Shown one piece after another: positions 23,014 to 35,671 of a stretch of 64,000 nt of DNA. How positions within the stretch are numbered: position 1 is the stretch's first letter; each line of letters starts with the position of its first letter. Source of the DNA: Ornithodoros turicata (Eukaryota; Arthropoda; Arachnida; Ixodida; Argasidae); the NCBI RefSeq assembly GCF_037126465.1, contig NW_026999404.1:1116001-1180000 (forward strand), in the 5' to 3' direction. The translations under genes and the position numbers were made by a program. Below the pieces are notes generated by a model, which did not search any database, was not told the origin of the DNA, and saw only the letters and a list, made by a program, of their open reading frames with translations.

Positions 23014-24158
23014 GAGCAGCGAAAGCATCTCAATATTTCTTGCATACCATCCCCATTTTCCCTCGCACGGTTGCCACTGACGAGGCAAGTATCGGGAAAT
23101 TGGACAGAGGTTGAACTGTCGAGGGGTTGTTTCATTCTTATTTAGGCAGACAACAGACAACTTCTCCAAGACGTCAGCTGCAGTCTTTCACATCGAGCGT
23201 TGGTCAGGCTAAAATGTCTTCCCCACCCAAGTTATCCCCGCATCGCCCCTTGCACTGTCGTCTTGGATACTATAAGCGTGCATGCCGCTTGACTTCGTCT
23301 GGAGCAGCATTTGGTGAATGGGTATGTGGGCTCAGATATGAAGAAACGTCATCATGACGGTGGTAGACAGACTGAAACCGAAACAAATCGGAAAGGGAGG
23401 GCTGGGTTCCACGAATGGGCACTTGTTCGCTGCTTCCTATTGAAAGAAAAGTAGTACCGAAGGTAGCGTCCCTTTGAGGGACGATCGTAATCCCCCCCCC
23501 CCCCCCCTAAGACCCAGGCTTTAGGGCGCGACCTTGTTCGTCCCCTAGCTTCGAGCGTAGCTCCAAGTCTACCAAATTGGTGGCGCTGTCGAACACTATG
23601 ACGTCATTTGTTTACGAACAGGAAGAGGTCTATTGCCCCGCCCTGGGTTTGCTTGTCAATGTTTCAGTGCCCGACATTGCCCGCCATTCATGTTCCGCCA
23701 TTGCGGAAATGTATGCATTATGCCTCTCGGGTCTCGGCTCTTTCTGGCTGACGCGCGTTCCCTTTAGCATGTATACACACCAGGCAGCCCACTATGTAGC
23801 TGTGCTTTCTTCCGGGAGCACTCTGACACTGCGTTGCGATGCGCGACCTTCCGGATGTTTATCGGACCAGTGTCTTTAACCTGTGACAGTCGCGATGGAA
23901 GCAATGTACTTTCTTCTGCCGACCGAAATAAAGTATAGAGCGTGAGTTGCATAGCAGCACACGGAGCAGCAGACACAGAAAGAACTTATTCAACTTGGAA
24001 CGATGCTGGCATATCTTCAAGAGGACGTCACATAGAGAGAGAGAGAGAGAGATTCTTCGAGCAGTCGACACTGTATAGGGACGATGGATGGTCTGCTCCT
24101 GGAACATCATGATAAGCTTGTTGTCAACTTTTGCCAACAGGGATCCATTTATTTATTT
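23014..24158. other. Gene-free stretch
   Basis: Includes a poly-C run (about 23491-23507) and a (GA)n run (about 24034-24052). No gene recognised. Confidence 0.4.
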
Positions 24159-24792
24159 TAGAGATGGAAGGAATCCAATTTTTTCGAATCCGAACCCGAA
24201 TCCAAGGAAGGTTCTACGAGTCCACGAATTTTAATAATCTCGAATCTTTCGAATCGTTTCTTTAAAAAGAGATCAAAAAGCCAGAAAAAAAAAAAAAAAC
24301 ACTTCTAGTGCAAGGTGCTTTGAAGCAGAATATGATACACTTGTTTAATGAAAAATAAATTAAATAATGCTTCAGTGTCAGGAGAAAATATACCCATATA
24401 GTTCCTCTTAAACGTAATTTATTTAACCTGTTGTTCGTCGACTACAAGAAATGCATAAATACTCGTGTCTGAATTATTTCCATAAAACTAAGCAACAATC
24501 AAAAGCAAAACCAGGTTATTTGTAAGCTTGTAATGTAACAGTTCCTGCCTGAACTCTTTCAGACCAGAGCAATGCAAACAAGCAAACAAACAAACAAACA
24601 AACAAACAAGAAAACACGTGTCGGCCAATGAGGCTTTCGGCGGACTGCGGAGGCGTCAATTTGAAAAAGAAACAAACAAACGTGGTTGGTGGATTCGAAA
24701 GATTCGATTCGCCGTTTTGGGCATCAGGGATTCCGATTCGCGAATCTCGAATCCCTGCATTGGGATTCGCGGATTCGGTTGGCACACCCCTA
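24159..24792. mobile_element. hAT-type MITE with 8 bp target duplication
   Basis: It begins TAGAGATGGAAGGAATCC and ends GGATTCGGTTGGCACACCCCTA, with ATTTATTT immediately on both sides (24151-24158, 24793-24800). Both halves are rich in GAATC/GATTC words that pair across the element. A (CAAA)n run sits inside. Confidence 0.75.
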
Positions 24793-25720
24793 ATTTATTT
24801 ATTTACCCTCAAGGCCCGTGGGTAGTAACTGGACTAATATTCCGGTGAGAAGGGGAACGCGAGGGCACTAAAAATGAGAGGTTCATTCTCCCGATCTCCT
24901 CTTTCCTCAGAGTGAGCTCTTGATGACGCAAACATTCTAGCTTTCTTTCCTGTTAACAACTATACCAGACACCGTACCATGCACACTGCATGTTTGCCAC
25001 CATTTCCTGCCCATGCAAACAGCGAAGCCCCGTATGGCAGCTTCTTTCCTCACAGAAAACCCGATAGGCACCATGTCGTCATGAAATGTTGAGAAAGCAG
25101 ACGGATGTTGTAAATCTTATGGTAAACAGAAACCCAAAGTGAGATATATAGCTGAAAAAGGAAAGAAAAGAAGAAGAGCAGCTCTGCTGCAGGAAATATA
25201 ATCGAATAAGGGCGACAGAAGAGAATATCGCATATGGAAACTTTCGCAACCGACTTCACAACTTCGCTTGGAAGTTTTCCAAACTCTGCTCTGCTCTGAA
25301 AGGTGCAGGCATGAAAACTTTTCCGGTATTTACAATCGAAAGAGTGTGTTTACCTATTTCGCGTGAGTGTTTCCCTTCAAACCACCGGTGGCCTGTCGCC
25401 TATAGACTGTCGGTATGAAGTGTAAGGTGAGATATCACTACTGACGCATGTATGACGTGATATAGCACTTAGACTGAATGAACTGCTTTCAGCGTCCAAT
25501 GATTCTCAACGTGTCCTTATGAGTGAATGACTGCACTAAAAGCACTTAACAACGGGTGCAAAATTCCGATAGCTGTACCTTATTCGCTGCGAGATCGACT
25601 AAGAGAGGGCGACACCGTCACCTTTCGAGTGTAGATAACACGCCGGCCGATGTTCGGAGTTGGTGGTTGTTTTCCGTAATTCTCCCGTATATTCACCGGA
25701 AGATCACTTGTGCCGCGATG
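24793..25720. other. Gene-free stretch
   Basis: No supported feature. Confidence 0.4.
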
Positions 25721-25727
25721 GTACGAT

Positions 25728-25793
25728 ACTGTTCGGCAGTGCCGTGTATGCCAAAGCGAGTCTGGCCATTAATGGGACCTGCCTATACCTGAG
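25728..25793 (+). other. Short THAP-like N-terminal peptide (doubtful)
   Basis: An ATG in fair context opens a frame reading MVRYCSAVPCMPKRVWPL before a stop. The spacing M-V-x-x-C-x-A-x-x-C is how many THAP zinc-finger proteins begin. It could be a first exon, a relic of a THAP-containing transposase, or chance. No downstream THAP residues (the C-x2-H, AVPTIF-like part) were found. Confidence 0.2.
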
Positions 25794-27653
25794 GCTCCAC
25801 CCACTTTTTGAAGTATCTAGCCAATCACAGGTCGAAATACGATTGTCTATTATTACATCCATCCAGTACTTATACCTCACCCTTATTTACTGGGTGCCAC
25901 CATTTTGGTGAAACTCAATTGATTCGGATGTCACTGGTGACAGACCAAACCGACGGATTTTGCGCCCACTTTTATCAACGCCATCTGCATGGAGTGAGGC
26001 ATGTTGGGAAGGCCCAGAATTGCAGAAATTGTTTTGCTCGCAGAAGTGATTGGCCAGGAGAGCGGTACAACCGCTTCTTCGTAGCAGAGGCCGACAACGG
26101 CGAGCCCTTTCACCATCACCACCCCCACCACCACCACCACCACCGTAGCAGACGACTGCCGGTATGAAGTTTTAAATCACGTAATGTAAGTAGATCGAAT
26201 CAAAAATGAGCACAGCTGTACATATAAATAAAATGCAATTATATAATGCAAAATCCTACGTATGAGGGTCGTCCTTCTTGCTTTTTTTTTTTTTTTTTTT
26301 TGGTATCACGGTGTTAACTATAGGCCTAACGTTAGCGATGAATCATCCCATTTTCGCGTAAATAATGACGGCGGAGCGAAAGTTGAAGCTGATTTTGCAG
26401 ACGCGTACATGAGGATATATCACGAAGTCTCCGCTTCGCCGTTCCAAGCACCATCCTCCATCTTGGAGAAAATTTGGTGTCATGGCAGCTCCCATGGAAA
26501 ACGGTAACCAATGAAATGCGCCTAAGTTTGATTCACAGGTCGAGCTTCTTTTTTATGCTCCTCCTAATGGCCAGACTCCCTTTAGCATACACGGCACTGC
26601 TGTTCGGTTCCCCAATGCTCCACCTACCGCACTGAACGTGGAATAAACGTGTCAAAGTCATGATCTACTAGATTATAAAGACCATGTCAGTAAACGGCAA
26701 CCCAGGAGAAGCCTGTCTGAGGGATCCGCTAGGGGCGCTGCTCACCGGCCCGTGAGATCTGCATCGTGATTGGACAATGGAAATTTGAATTTTGAACGCA
26801 CAGAAGCGGACGTATGACTACCGTAGCAGACGACAGAAACAGCTCCTATGAAAACGTGTAGAATGATGATGATAACCAACTTTAGAAAGACGCATCTCTC
26901 GTGGGACATCCACCGCTTGTATAACAATACCAAGGTAAACTGAAGTACAAAGTAGAGCAGAAATTGAGGAAGCAATAACCGGGCCGATGAGTAGCGCCAG
27001 ATCTAGCTTCCAAGTGCGGCGCTGGGAAGGGGTGCCTATGGCATGGTCGTTATAATCTAGTAGGTCGTGGTCAAAGTAGACGACGCGAGGAAGCTATCCA
27101 CACTACGGTAGTTCGTCGTTTCTCCGCAGCGCTCCGACACCGTTCGATCTCGGAGCGAATAGAAAGGTTGACCGCACTCAAAATGTCGAGATATGAAATG
27201 CCTATATATGAGTAGCGCATCGAAATGGGAAGATATACAAGGGTTACCCAGAGGAGCCCCGTGTTTCTGCCGTTCGGTATAGACGCGGAAACTCCCGTCA
27301 ATGATGCATTTATAGTGCTAAAAACTCGCGTCAAATGTTTTCAGCTTCCAGATCTGTTTCAATGAATCCTGAAAATTACATGATCCCAAATCGTTTTATG
27401 TTTATTTGCATTGTTACTGCGTTGGTTACACAAGAGAGATTTCAGTGCTCCGCAAACACAGTTTGGTGAACACCCTAGAAAATATAATACCTCTGTCACA
27501 CGCCAAACTGAATGGCAGTCCCAGCGAATGACAGTCGCATCGAATGTCATTCGTTTGTATTGCGTGCAGCTACACGAAGAAACAGAATGTCATTCGCAAA
27601 TGATGTCAGTGTCGATAATTAAGACACTAGGGCCGAACATGTGAACATATATA
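25794..27653. other. Gene-free stretch with a SINE tail fragment
   Basis: Bases about 26088-26146 match the 3' end of the SINE seen at 11147-11413 (GGCCGACAACGGCGAGCCCTTTCACC then a CACC repeat). GCAGACGAC motifs occur at 26148 and 26826. No gene recognised. Confidence 0.5.
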
Positions 27654-28425
27654 CAGAGTGTCCACCGTAACTATAGAAGTAATTTTTTAAAATACTAAAA
27701 TCACTTTTTCCCAGTTTTAACCAATGGCGATGTACTCTACGCCTAAATGCTCACCTTAAGAGGGCACAGGCAAGCTTCTGTGTCGATGCATTAATTAACT
27801 TTCGCTGATTAACTTTTTAATTATCAACGATAGAAGATTGACCCAATGAGAACATCGAATCCCTTGGTGTCACTGGTAACATTGCCGTTTACAGAACAAA
27901 AATCGAGAGCGTTATAGCGCGAGGAAAGGCCCTGGAAATAAGGCGATCTGGTGGTCGTGTTTCGACGCTCAAGTAGAAGCGTTCCCGTTTTCCTTTCCTT
28001 TGTAGGTGTTTGGGGGAAAACACTGTCGCAGAGGGCACAGATTCCATGGGGACAGATTGGTGCGACAGCTTTTTCCCACCTCCGCATACACAGGAAATGA
28101 AAACGAGAGCGCTGCTACTTGAGCGTCGAAAAATGACCACCAGAGCACCTTATTTCAGGGCCCTTTCCTCGCGTTATAACTGCCTCACTTTTTGTTCTAA
28201 AAACGGCAACGTTACCAGTGACTCCAAGGGGTCCGATGTTCTCTCGCCAGTCTTCTATCGTTGATAATTAAAAAGTTAATCAACGAAAGTTAATTAATGC
28301 ATCGCCACAGAAGCTTGCCTGAGCCATCTTTATGCGTAGAGTACATCGCCATTGGTTAAAACTGGGAAAAGTGATTTTTCTATTTTTAAAAAATACATAC
28401 TTCTATAGTTATAGTGGACACCCTG
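27654..28425. mobile_element. 772 bp palindromic element
   Basis: The ends CAGAGTGTCCACCGTAACTA and TAGTTATAGTGGACACCCTG are inverted repeats, flanked by TATATA on both sides. Arms of nearly 390 bp pair along their length (for example AACTTTTTAATTATCAACGATAGAAGA with its complement), meeting near 28040. Frames on both strands simply mirror each other. No transposase is present. Confidence 0.88.
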
Positions 28426-30056
28426 TATATAGATACATTCGATATATTTTTACTTCCTTTTCTCGAAACCAGGGAAACATTAGATAATTTCACAAAATTG
28501 TTGCGTTTTCGACGACGCTCAGTTGGCTAAGTATCACAAGTAAATATAAGTAAGAAGCGGTAAGAATTAAGCCTATCTGCACCACACTTGGCAACGTGGC
28601 GACTGGGAACGAGAGTAGTTCTCCGAAAAATGGCGTTAAGCCTTCCTTCCTTCGCGCCAAAAACTATTAAATCCGTGGCAAGATATTGAACTACAACTTT
28701 TCATTCGTGTATCGTTCTTTTGGCCACCTCGCTACTGCGAGGGTACACAGTCCGTGCGAGAGGGAAAAGCGAATGTCATTCGCATGTATTGTCATTTGGT
28801 TTCACCATGCGACACGGAACAAATATCATGCAATTCGCTGGGAATGGCCCTATAAACCTATCAGTTAAAAAAAAAAAAAAAATAGGAAACGCCGTTTCAG
28901 CATCGTTTTCCGTTACAACATCACGCCGAAAGATCTGCCCCTCGGCACATCAATCATTTACGAAAATTACCTACACGCGCCGCTTCAAACAAATTTCTTC
29001 CCGCAATTCTCTAACGACACGGAAGCAGTGTCCTTTGCTAGGCCCCCCGGCAATTGTGTCGCGTGCAGATGGGTCCGTCCCGTCAAATATCTGAGCGTCG
29101 ATCACGCCAGCATCAAACTGCCGTGGCGACTGCGGGGCTCACCGCTCGCTCGCTCGCTCGGGCGCGCGTGTGGATGGGTTACGCTCACGCGCGAGCGCGT
29201 TATTTTCAACCCCCGTCATTTCTCGGAAGCCGGCAGACACGCAACGGATATGTTCCAGCGAGTCGTACAGGTGTGTATCGTCCCACACACGTCTCGACAG
29301 AGCCAATTTGTCGCTAAATTTCGCAGTCGTGCTGGGCCTGTCTCTGAAGCGCCACGCAATTTTGCTTCGAAGGAGTCAAAAAGGGTCGTGACACTTCGGT
29401 ATATGTGAATGATTACACCATGCACGCTACAAGTTGCACGCCAGATGCTTGAGGGAAAACAAAAATACTTGTTCTAGTTGGCGAGATTTAGACCACTGAA
29501 CAGATGCATGCCTCAAGCAGTGACATCAGGGTGGTGAGGGGTCTTTTGCCCTGAGTTAGAGGAGACACTTTGGAACCCGAAGTTCCTAGAGTTCAATAAA
29601 CGGATGCAACCCGAGAGTTATCCAATCAAAACCTATACCATATAGTAATAGAGAGTTTTAGAGTAGCGGGTTCAGGAGCTTTGCGTGCGCGAGAAATAGC
29701 GTTATCGCTATTGCGCATGCCCATAATGTAAATTCAGCTTTTGCGTTTTGCGCGAGCTCTCTATATATTGAAAATTGCGGGGCCACGCAAAACTGGCTTT
29801 GCGGCTCTGCGTTGCTCCTGCGGCCGACGAGAAACTGGGTGAGCATTTTGAACATGGCAGGAATACTCCGTTGTCTGCTAAACGTCTCCCAAGTAACTCA
29901 CAAGAAAATCGCGAGTTGTCGTGCGATGGCATATATTTTTATGAGGAATAACAAAGCACGCTTATAAAAATTAATTCCCTTGTGTTTTTGATTTTCCCAA
30001 TTTTTTAAAGTGTTCACTTCTAGCCGTAACGGCGCTGCAAGCGACGAACGCTAGCC
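28426..30056. other. Gene-free stretch
   Basis: A CpG-rich patch at about 29040-29400 includes (CTCG)n. Frames over it show no known domain; a distant first exon or promoter cannot be excluded. Confidence 0.4.
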
Positions 30057-30533
30057 AGCAGCTTTACGTCACGGAAACGCTATCCTAAAAGCACTGCGCG
30101 GTGCAGACAGACCCGTCGCGTCCGATATAGCGTTTACGTTTTCCGTTTCTAACAAACGCTATACTAAAGCTCCCCATTATCCCCTGCGGCTCAGCCGTAA
30201 GATATTCTGTAGTTCCGCAGCAGACGACAGCGCCTGTGGTGTCACCTGCTGCGGAACTACGGAATATCTTGTGGCTGAGCCGCAGGGGATAATGGGGAGC
30301 TTTAGTATAGCGTTTATTGGAAACGCAAAACGTAAACGCTATATCGGACGCGACGGATCTGTCCGCACCGCACAGTGCTTTTAGGATACCGTTTCCGTGA
30401 AATAAAGCTGCTGGCTTGCGTCCGTCGCTTTCCAACAAACGCTATACTAAAGCTCCCCATTATCCCCTGCGGCTCAGCCACAAGATATTCTACTTCCGTA
30501 GCAGACGACAGCGCCGATGGTGTCGTCTGCATG
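30057..30533. mobile_element. 357 bp palindrome plus a third partial arm
   Basis: The arm 30057-30232 pairs with 30238-30413 (landmarks GGAAACGCTATCC, GCGTCCGATATAGCGTTTACG, GAGCCGCAGGGGATAATGGG). The turn is at GCAGACGACAGCGCC...GGTGTCACCTGCTGC. A second left arm (30423-30500) then repeats the inner part and ends in its own GCAGACGACA...TGTCGTCTGC hairpin. It is non-coding. Confidence 0.85.
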
Positions 30534-32020
30534 CGCACGGCACGCCGGTCCCGATATTCGGGACGCGGCGCGGAAGTCCTCGTAAACAGTTCTTTTCGCC
30601 TTTTATTCCTTTTCCCCCTTTTACTTCACTCGCTTATTCCGTGTGAATACACCTTTTTTCACGAGAGCGGGTCTCTTGAGACCTTCTGTTTACCATCGAC
30701 GAAACGCGACTCTGCTATTTTGGGCCGTGACATTTCCAGGAAGATTGGGTCGCCGTCGGGAATGCGGTAAATATGATAGGGAATGCATAATTAGAAAGGA
30801 AACTGGAATCGGTGCTCGAAATTTACGCAGCCATTACGAGCGTGCCTTTCCAAGCATCACTGTCCGCATCGAAGAGCTTTTGTTGCAAAACGAGGGTTCG
30901 GGTTTCGCGAAGTCGTTACGCATTTGTAGGAGCGTATACGGTGAGTGGATTGCGTTACACGTGAACGAGCAGCGGTATTTCAGTCACTGACGGTCGAAGG
31001 CGCAAATGAAAACATCGCGAGACGCGCCGTGAATGATTAAAACTGAGAGAAGACCACAAAAATATATATATTTTTTTTTTCACACCTAAAATTTTGGTAC
31101 AAAGACAGTGAACGCTGCGTCACGTCAATACAGGCTTTATGCATAAGTCGCCACTTTTCTAGAAATTCATTCAACATCACGTCACTGAAACGTCACAACC
31201 CACCCTTGGACTAACTTCAAAATCCATCATTCGACTTCAACATCGAACCCCAGCCCGGCGGATCGAGATGGGGGTCAGGATGTCATGACCCACTCCTTAT
31301 TTCTGTCTTCACATAGTGTTTGATTTACCTATACCTATATCATGTATCGGCGATGCTGGCAAGGCTGGACTAGAGTCACTAAATATGGGTGCAGAGTATC
31401 GCATTCCTTTTCCGCGCCGGAGCCGCCGTTCGGTGTCTGCGATTGGGCCGATCGTGTCACGTGGTTTCTCCTTCCAAGAACGCGCCGTCCATGTTGAGTC
31501 CCCTCCATCCAAAAGCCGGTTTCCTCGGTTGCGAGCTGGCTCGGCAGCGCGTGCTTCTCCGGCTGAGAAGGAGGAGATTGGCGCGCCGTTGCTAGGCGAC
31601 GCAGCCGCGCCGGACCCAAGATGGCGGTGTCGCTCGCCGGCGTCGCAAGGCTGGACCTCCCTCTCAGGAAAATCCTGGATCCATCCACGGCCCATCGTTC
31701 TCTATAATGTGATGGTGGATGGCCGCGGTCGAAAGGCCCCGTTGTCGTATAAGATCTCTCTTGCTTCTCGTCTAGGATAACGTTGGTATGAGAAGTTCAT
31801 GAGAGACAGAGAGAGAGAGAATGCGCTCATGGTTCATCTGTAGGGAAGAGAAGGAGAAGTGGGGAGGAACTTGTTCCTATTTTTATTGTTTGCGTGTCGA
31901 TCCCCAATTAGGATCGCAACTGTTCGACGCTGCGGTTTGGGTGCGTCATTTAATTTCCGATGACCGAAAGTGGTGCCAGAGCGGTATGTTGCTCGAGGGA
32001 AGGAACGCAGGAATCAGCCA
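30534..32020. other. Gene-free stretch with a CpG-rich patch
   Basis: Bases about 31400-31700 are GC-rich with AAGATGGCGG at about 31619, a YY1-like motif often found at animal promoters. The ATG in it opens only a 28-codon frame. I see no donor that would make it a convincing first exon. Confidence 0.35.
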
Positions 32021-32490
32021 TATGGGAAAGTTGCTCACAAAAAGTAACTATGTTATAGTTACAACTGGTCTGCGCAAATAGTAACTGAGTCACAGCTACC
32101 TTTTTTTAATATGTAACTATATTACATCTACAGTTACTGCGTTAAAGTAACTTAGTTGCTTGACAGTTACTTTCTAAGAAAAACAAAAGCAGAATAAATG
32201 TAACGCAAAGGCTTGCTTTACCACTTGTACTGTCCAAGCATGCAGGCTATACCACTGCTGTGGCTTATAAACAGGACTTCCCACGGGGCCTAACAGCACT
32301 GTGTGAGTTAGTCTATAAGGTCAAGCTGTGGCTGCGTATGAGATTTAAAAAAGAACGCGGTATTCCTGGTTGGAAGAAACGGTAGGTATTTGAAGTCTCA
32401 ACAAAGTGACACCAGGGGACTGACGCATGGAAAATATCGCAGTTACTTTAACGAAAAGCGGTAACTAGGTACAGTTGCTCTTGTAGAAAG
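32021..32490. mobile_element. GTAACT-rich repeat
   Basis: Repeated AAAGTAACT / AGTTACTTT words in both orientations, resembling a hAT-type MITE with diffuse ends. A 45 bp SINE-body fragment (GCGTCCTGGGCTGACTTC) follows at about 32506. Confidence 0.45.
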
Positions 32491-34848
32491 GTAAATAGTA
32501 TCATGCGTCCTGGGCTGACTTCTTAGGGAACTATATGCCGGAGTTTGTCTAAAGCTCATTCTCAGCGCTGCCGTGACAGCATAGAGAAACCGCTTCATAC
32601 TAGACACGGGGCACTCCGAGAGGCAAGTGACAAAAATGCCCTATTCCCCGAGAAATTTAAAGCGCTAAATACGCTCTTCACGAACCTGACCACACCGAAA
32701 TAAAATCCACCGTTGCTATACCCTGCTGCCCAAACATGCTGAGCACTTTTCAATGCCGCGCAATCACATTTTGCGTTCGCACACATGCTCGTATACAAAA
32801 CGCGAGATGTTTACGCCAGTTCGTTCCCACTTGCAACAAAGGCGGTCGGCCATGCATCGCGAATGGGTCTACGTCCCAACGCCTCTATTTACTCACTTCC
32901 GAGCACCGCTTTCCAGATAGAACGAACGGGCGCCGCAATATACGATGCATGGCTGCTTCCGTGACGATCTCACGCACGCTCTGTTGACTGCTATGCATCG
33001 CGGAAAGATATGTATGCATCGCTAAATGTACACATGTATCCCTATAAAATTCGACAACGCGAAGGAAAATTAGCGGGCAGCACGCAGATCAGTGTTGCCA
33101 ACTTTTTTTTTTTTTTTTAACTGAGGGAAACAGAAAGCTGTAACGCTTACCGCAATCAGCGCCGCCAGATATGTGACACGACAAAGGGGATTAAACTGCC
33201 ACCACTAGCTCCACAGGTGTATTTCCTTGTGTTCGATATTTTAGGCATTTTCACAAATTCACTCCATCTAGCGAGACGGTGGGGAAACGATAGACGCAGC
33301 GAAAGCGAAAGATGATTTACCGTATATTCACTCCAGAGACGGTTCCCAGAATACTCCAGCGGAAGATGCGAAAAACGTCATAACTTTCTGTTGTCACGTA
33401 AGCGCGAGCGTCATGCGTTTTCGTGCACTGCTAGCCGTAGCGAATCTCATACGGCGCTGCCGCAAGATATTCCGTAGCAGACGACAGAAAAAGATGGTGT
33501 CGTCTGCTAAGTTCAGAGTACGCCACCCCCCATATTGCGGCACCGGGCTAATGCGCAACGTAACAGGCAAAAGACTTTTAACCGCATGAACAGTTTTTTT
33601 GCTTGTCCTTCCACTAGAATATTCCGTGGGCAATTCTCGCCTTCCTCCTTTCAGGGAAGATGCAGAAGCCATCAGAGATAGAAGATCACGTGTACGAGAC
33701 TTTCCAGTTGAAGAATGCTGCACTCATGACCTACAGAGCTGCAGAGCGTTGCCTAAGTCCCCCATCCCCGAGGCAAGCAATGAATAAAAAAAATTACTGG
33801 TCGGAGCCCACTTTCTCAGTCATCGTTCCTTTATAGCCTTCAGAAGCAATCGACGAGGTGAAAATTAAAAAATGTTAAAGCAAAGACACGACGCCAACGT
33901 GCTTACTCCTACACTTTTCCCCACTCATATTCATCCAATGTGCAAGCTCAACTAATCGAATTAACCTTAAGACAATTTAAGCGTCAAATATTTAATCCAG
34001 ATGCCATTCTAGTCCGAGTGGTATTTATACCATCCAAAAAACCTCAGTGCAAAGAGCACACCCATATGATTTCTAAATAATTCTCGACTCTGCAGAAAAC
34101 AGTTCAACGACATTCCAGCTTCCCAATCCTTCTCACGCTATGTGATGAAAACGCTCTCCGTGTCTGCCTAACCCCTCCAGGAAAGTTCAGGTATCATATG
34201 CACAAAAACGTAAACGGGATCGCTACTATAGCGAAGAACAAAAAGCACGACAACAGTGTGCAAAATGATAGGCGCGATATACGATCTTCAGTGTCAGAAC
34301 GTAGAACGGGAAATAATACAGCAGCTACATCGTCGAGTAATGGAATTTTCCTCGCCGCGCTCGTGTAAATGTTATGCGTCTTCCACTGCTATTCACGGGC
34401 TCTTTGTTACAGCGTTAAGCAGTGGTATTCTTCTATGGGCATAGGTATGCAAATAAGGAAGGGCCAGACGACTTCGAAGCTTGGTTGTGAACCTCTGTGG
34501 AACTTCCGCTGTACGTGACAAATATTGGACAGCGTTAATAATCCTGGCAGCACTAATAATCCAAAGTAAATACCGGAGGTAGCGGAAGAAACCCCACAAA
34601 TCCGTGTCTCTCTGCAGCGCGATCCTGCAATCATTACATAGCAGACGACAGATCTTTGCTCCCAGCGTCCACCACGGCTGGGGACCAATGACAACACTGC
34701 GGGGCCGCCGGGCAGCCATACATCACCCATTCATTGGTTATTTTTAGCTGTTCTCGCCTTCATTCCAGGCTGCGCAGAAGACTGTCTGTGCGCGGAACAA
34801 AATGATGAACAGACGCATCATCATTCAACGCTTCCATCCCCCCACCTA
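32491..34848. other. Gene-free stretch
   Basis: Contains a GCAGACGACA hairpin at 33477-33507 and a single copy at 34641-34650. No gene recognised. Confidence 0.4.
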
Positions 34849-35671
34849 GAGATGCGGGACCTCGAGAAAATAAAAACAAACGGGAAAAATAAGAAAACGA
34901 GACCTTTTTCCCTACTTCGTTTGTTGTTGAAAAAAAAAAAAAAAGAAAGAAAGAAACTGCCGAAAATTTCTAGTTCCGAAAATTAAGAAATATAAAGTGC
35001 TGGCAAAATACAATGCATGAACTATGCTTAAATTATCTGTTTAGTCATTCTAGTCAACTCTTGCACTGGTCGACCCTTTGTCATAAGTTGGTCTTTGATA
35101 CTACCCAATATTTTACATGCTTGGCGAAACAAAATCTGTTCCACTTTTTATTTATACGATGAACGCTCTCCAGAGTAACTTCATGCGTTCGCTGTATACT
35201 GCTCAAGCTTCGCGCTAATGGTCACATCGACCTAAACTTCTTGTATTTCATATATATGTGCTAAACAAATAAAATCTATGTTTGCAAACTATATTAGACT
35301 ACGATTTGTTCCCAAGTAGACGGAGTAGAAGGGAGGGAAACATCAGGTGGTTTTGGTGCTTTATGGCACAAGGGGAAACGTCAGGTCCTCCAACTTCAAA
35401 CACTCAAAAACAGTAGACACTGAAGCTTTCTACGCTTTTTTACAGTACTAGCTTTCGCGTGGTGGACCACGCTTCTTCCGGTACTTCAGGTACCTGAAGA
35501 AGCGTGGCTCTTGAGTGTTGTATGATTTGTTCTCTAATTTGTTCACTAAGAAACCTAAGTAGAACAAGAATGAGACGAAGAGATTTTTTCCCTTAGAAAA
35601 CAACAACAACAAAAAAGAGGCACTTAAACACTTTTCAGCAGGTCAAACTTTCCGGAAACTTCCTATCTCTA
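34849..35671. mobile_element. Possible hAT-like element
   Basis: Left TAGAGATGCGGGACC and right GGAAACTTCCTATCTCTA resemble the TAGAGATG end of the element at 24159. No matching 8 bp duplication is visible, so the boundaries are tentative. Confidence 0.35.

Noticed and set aside
27824..28264. Frames on both strands of the 772 bp palindrome
   Set aside because: They encode related peptides because the arms are inverted copies; no coding evidence.
31316..31780. GC-rich frame of 154 codons with AAGATGGCGG
   Set aside because: No domain, the ATG in the motif opens only 28 codons, and no fitting donor. Kept only as a possible promoter.
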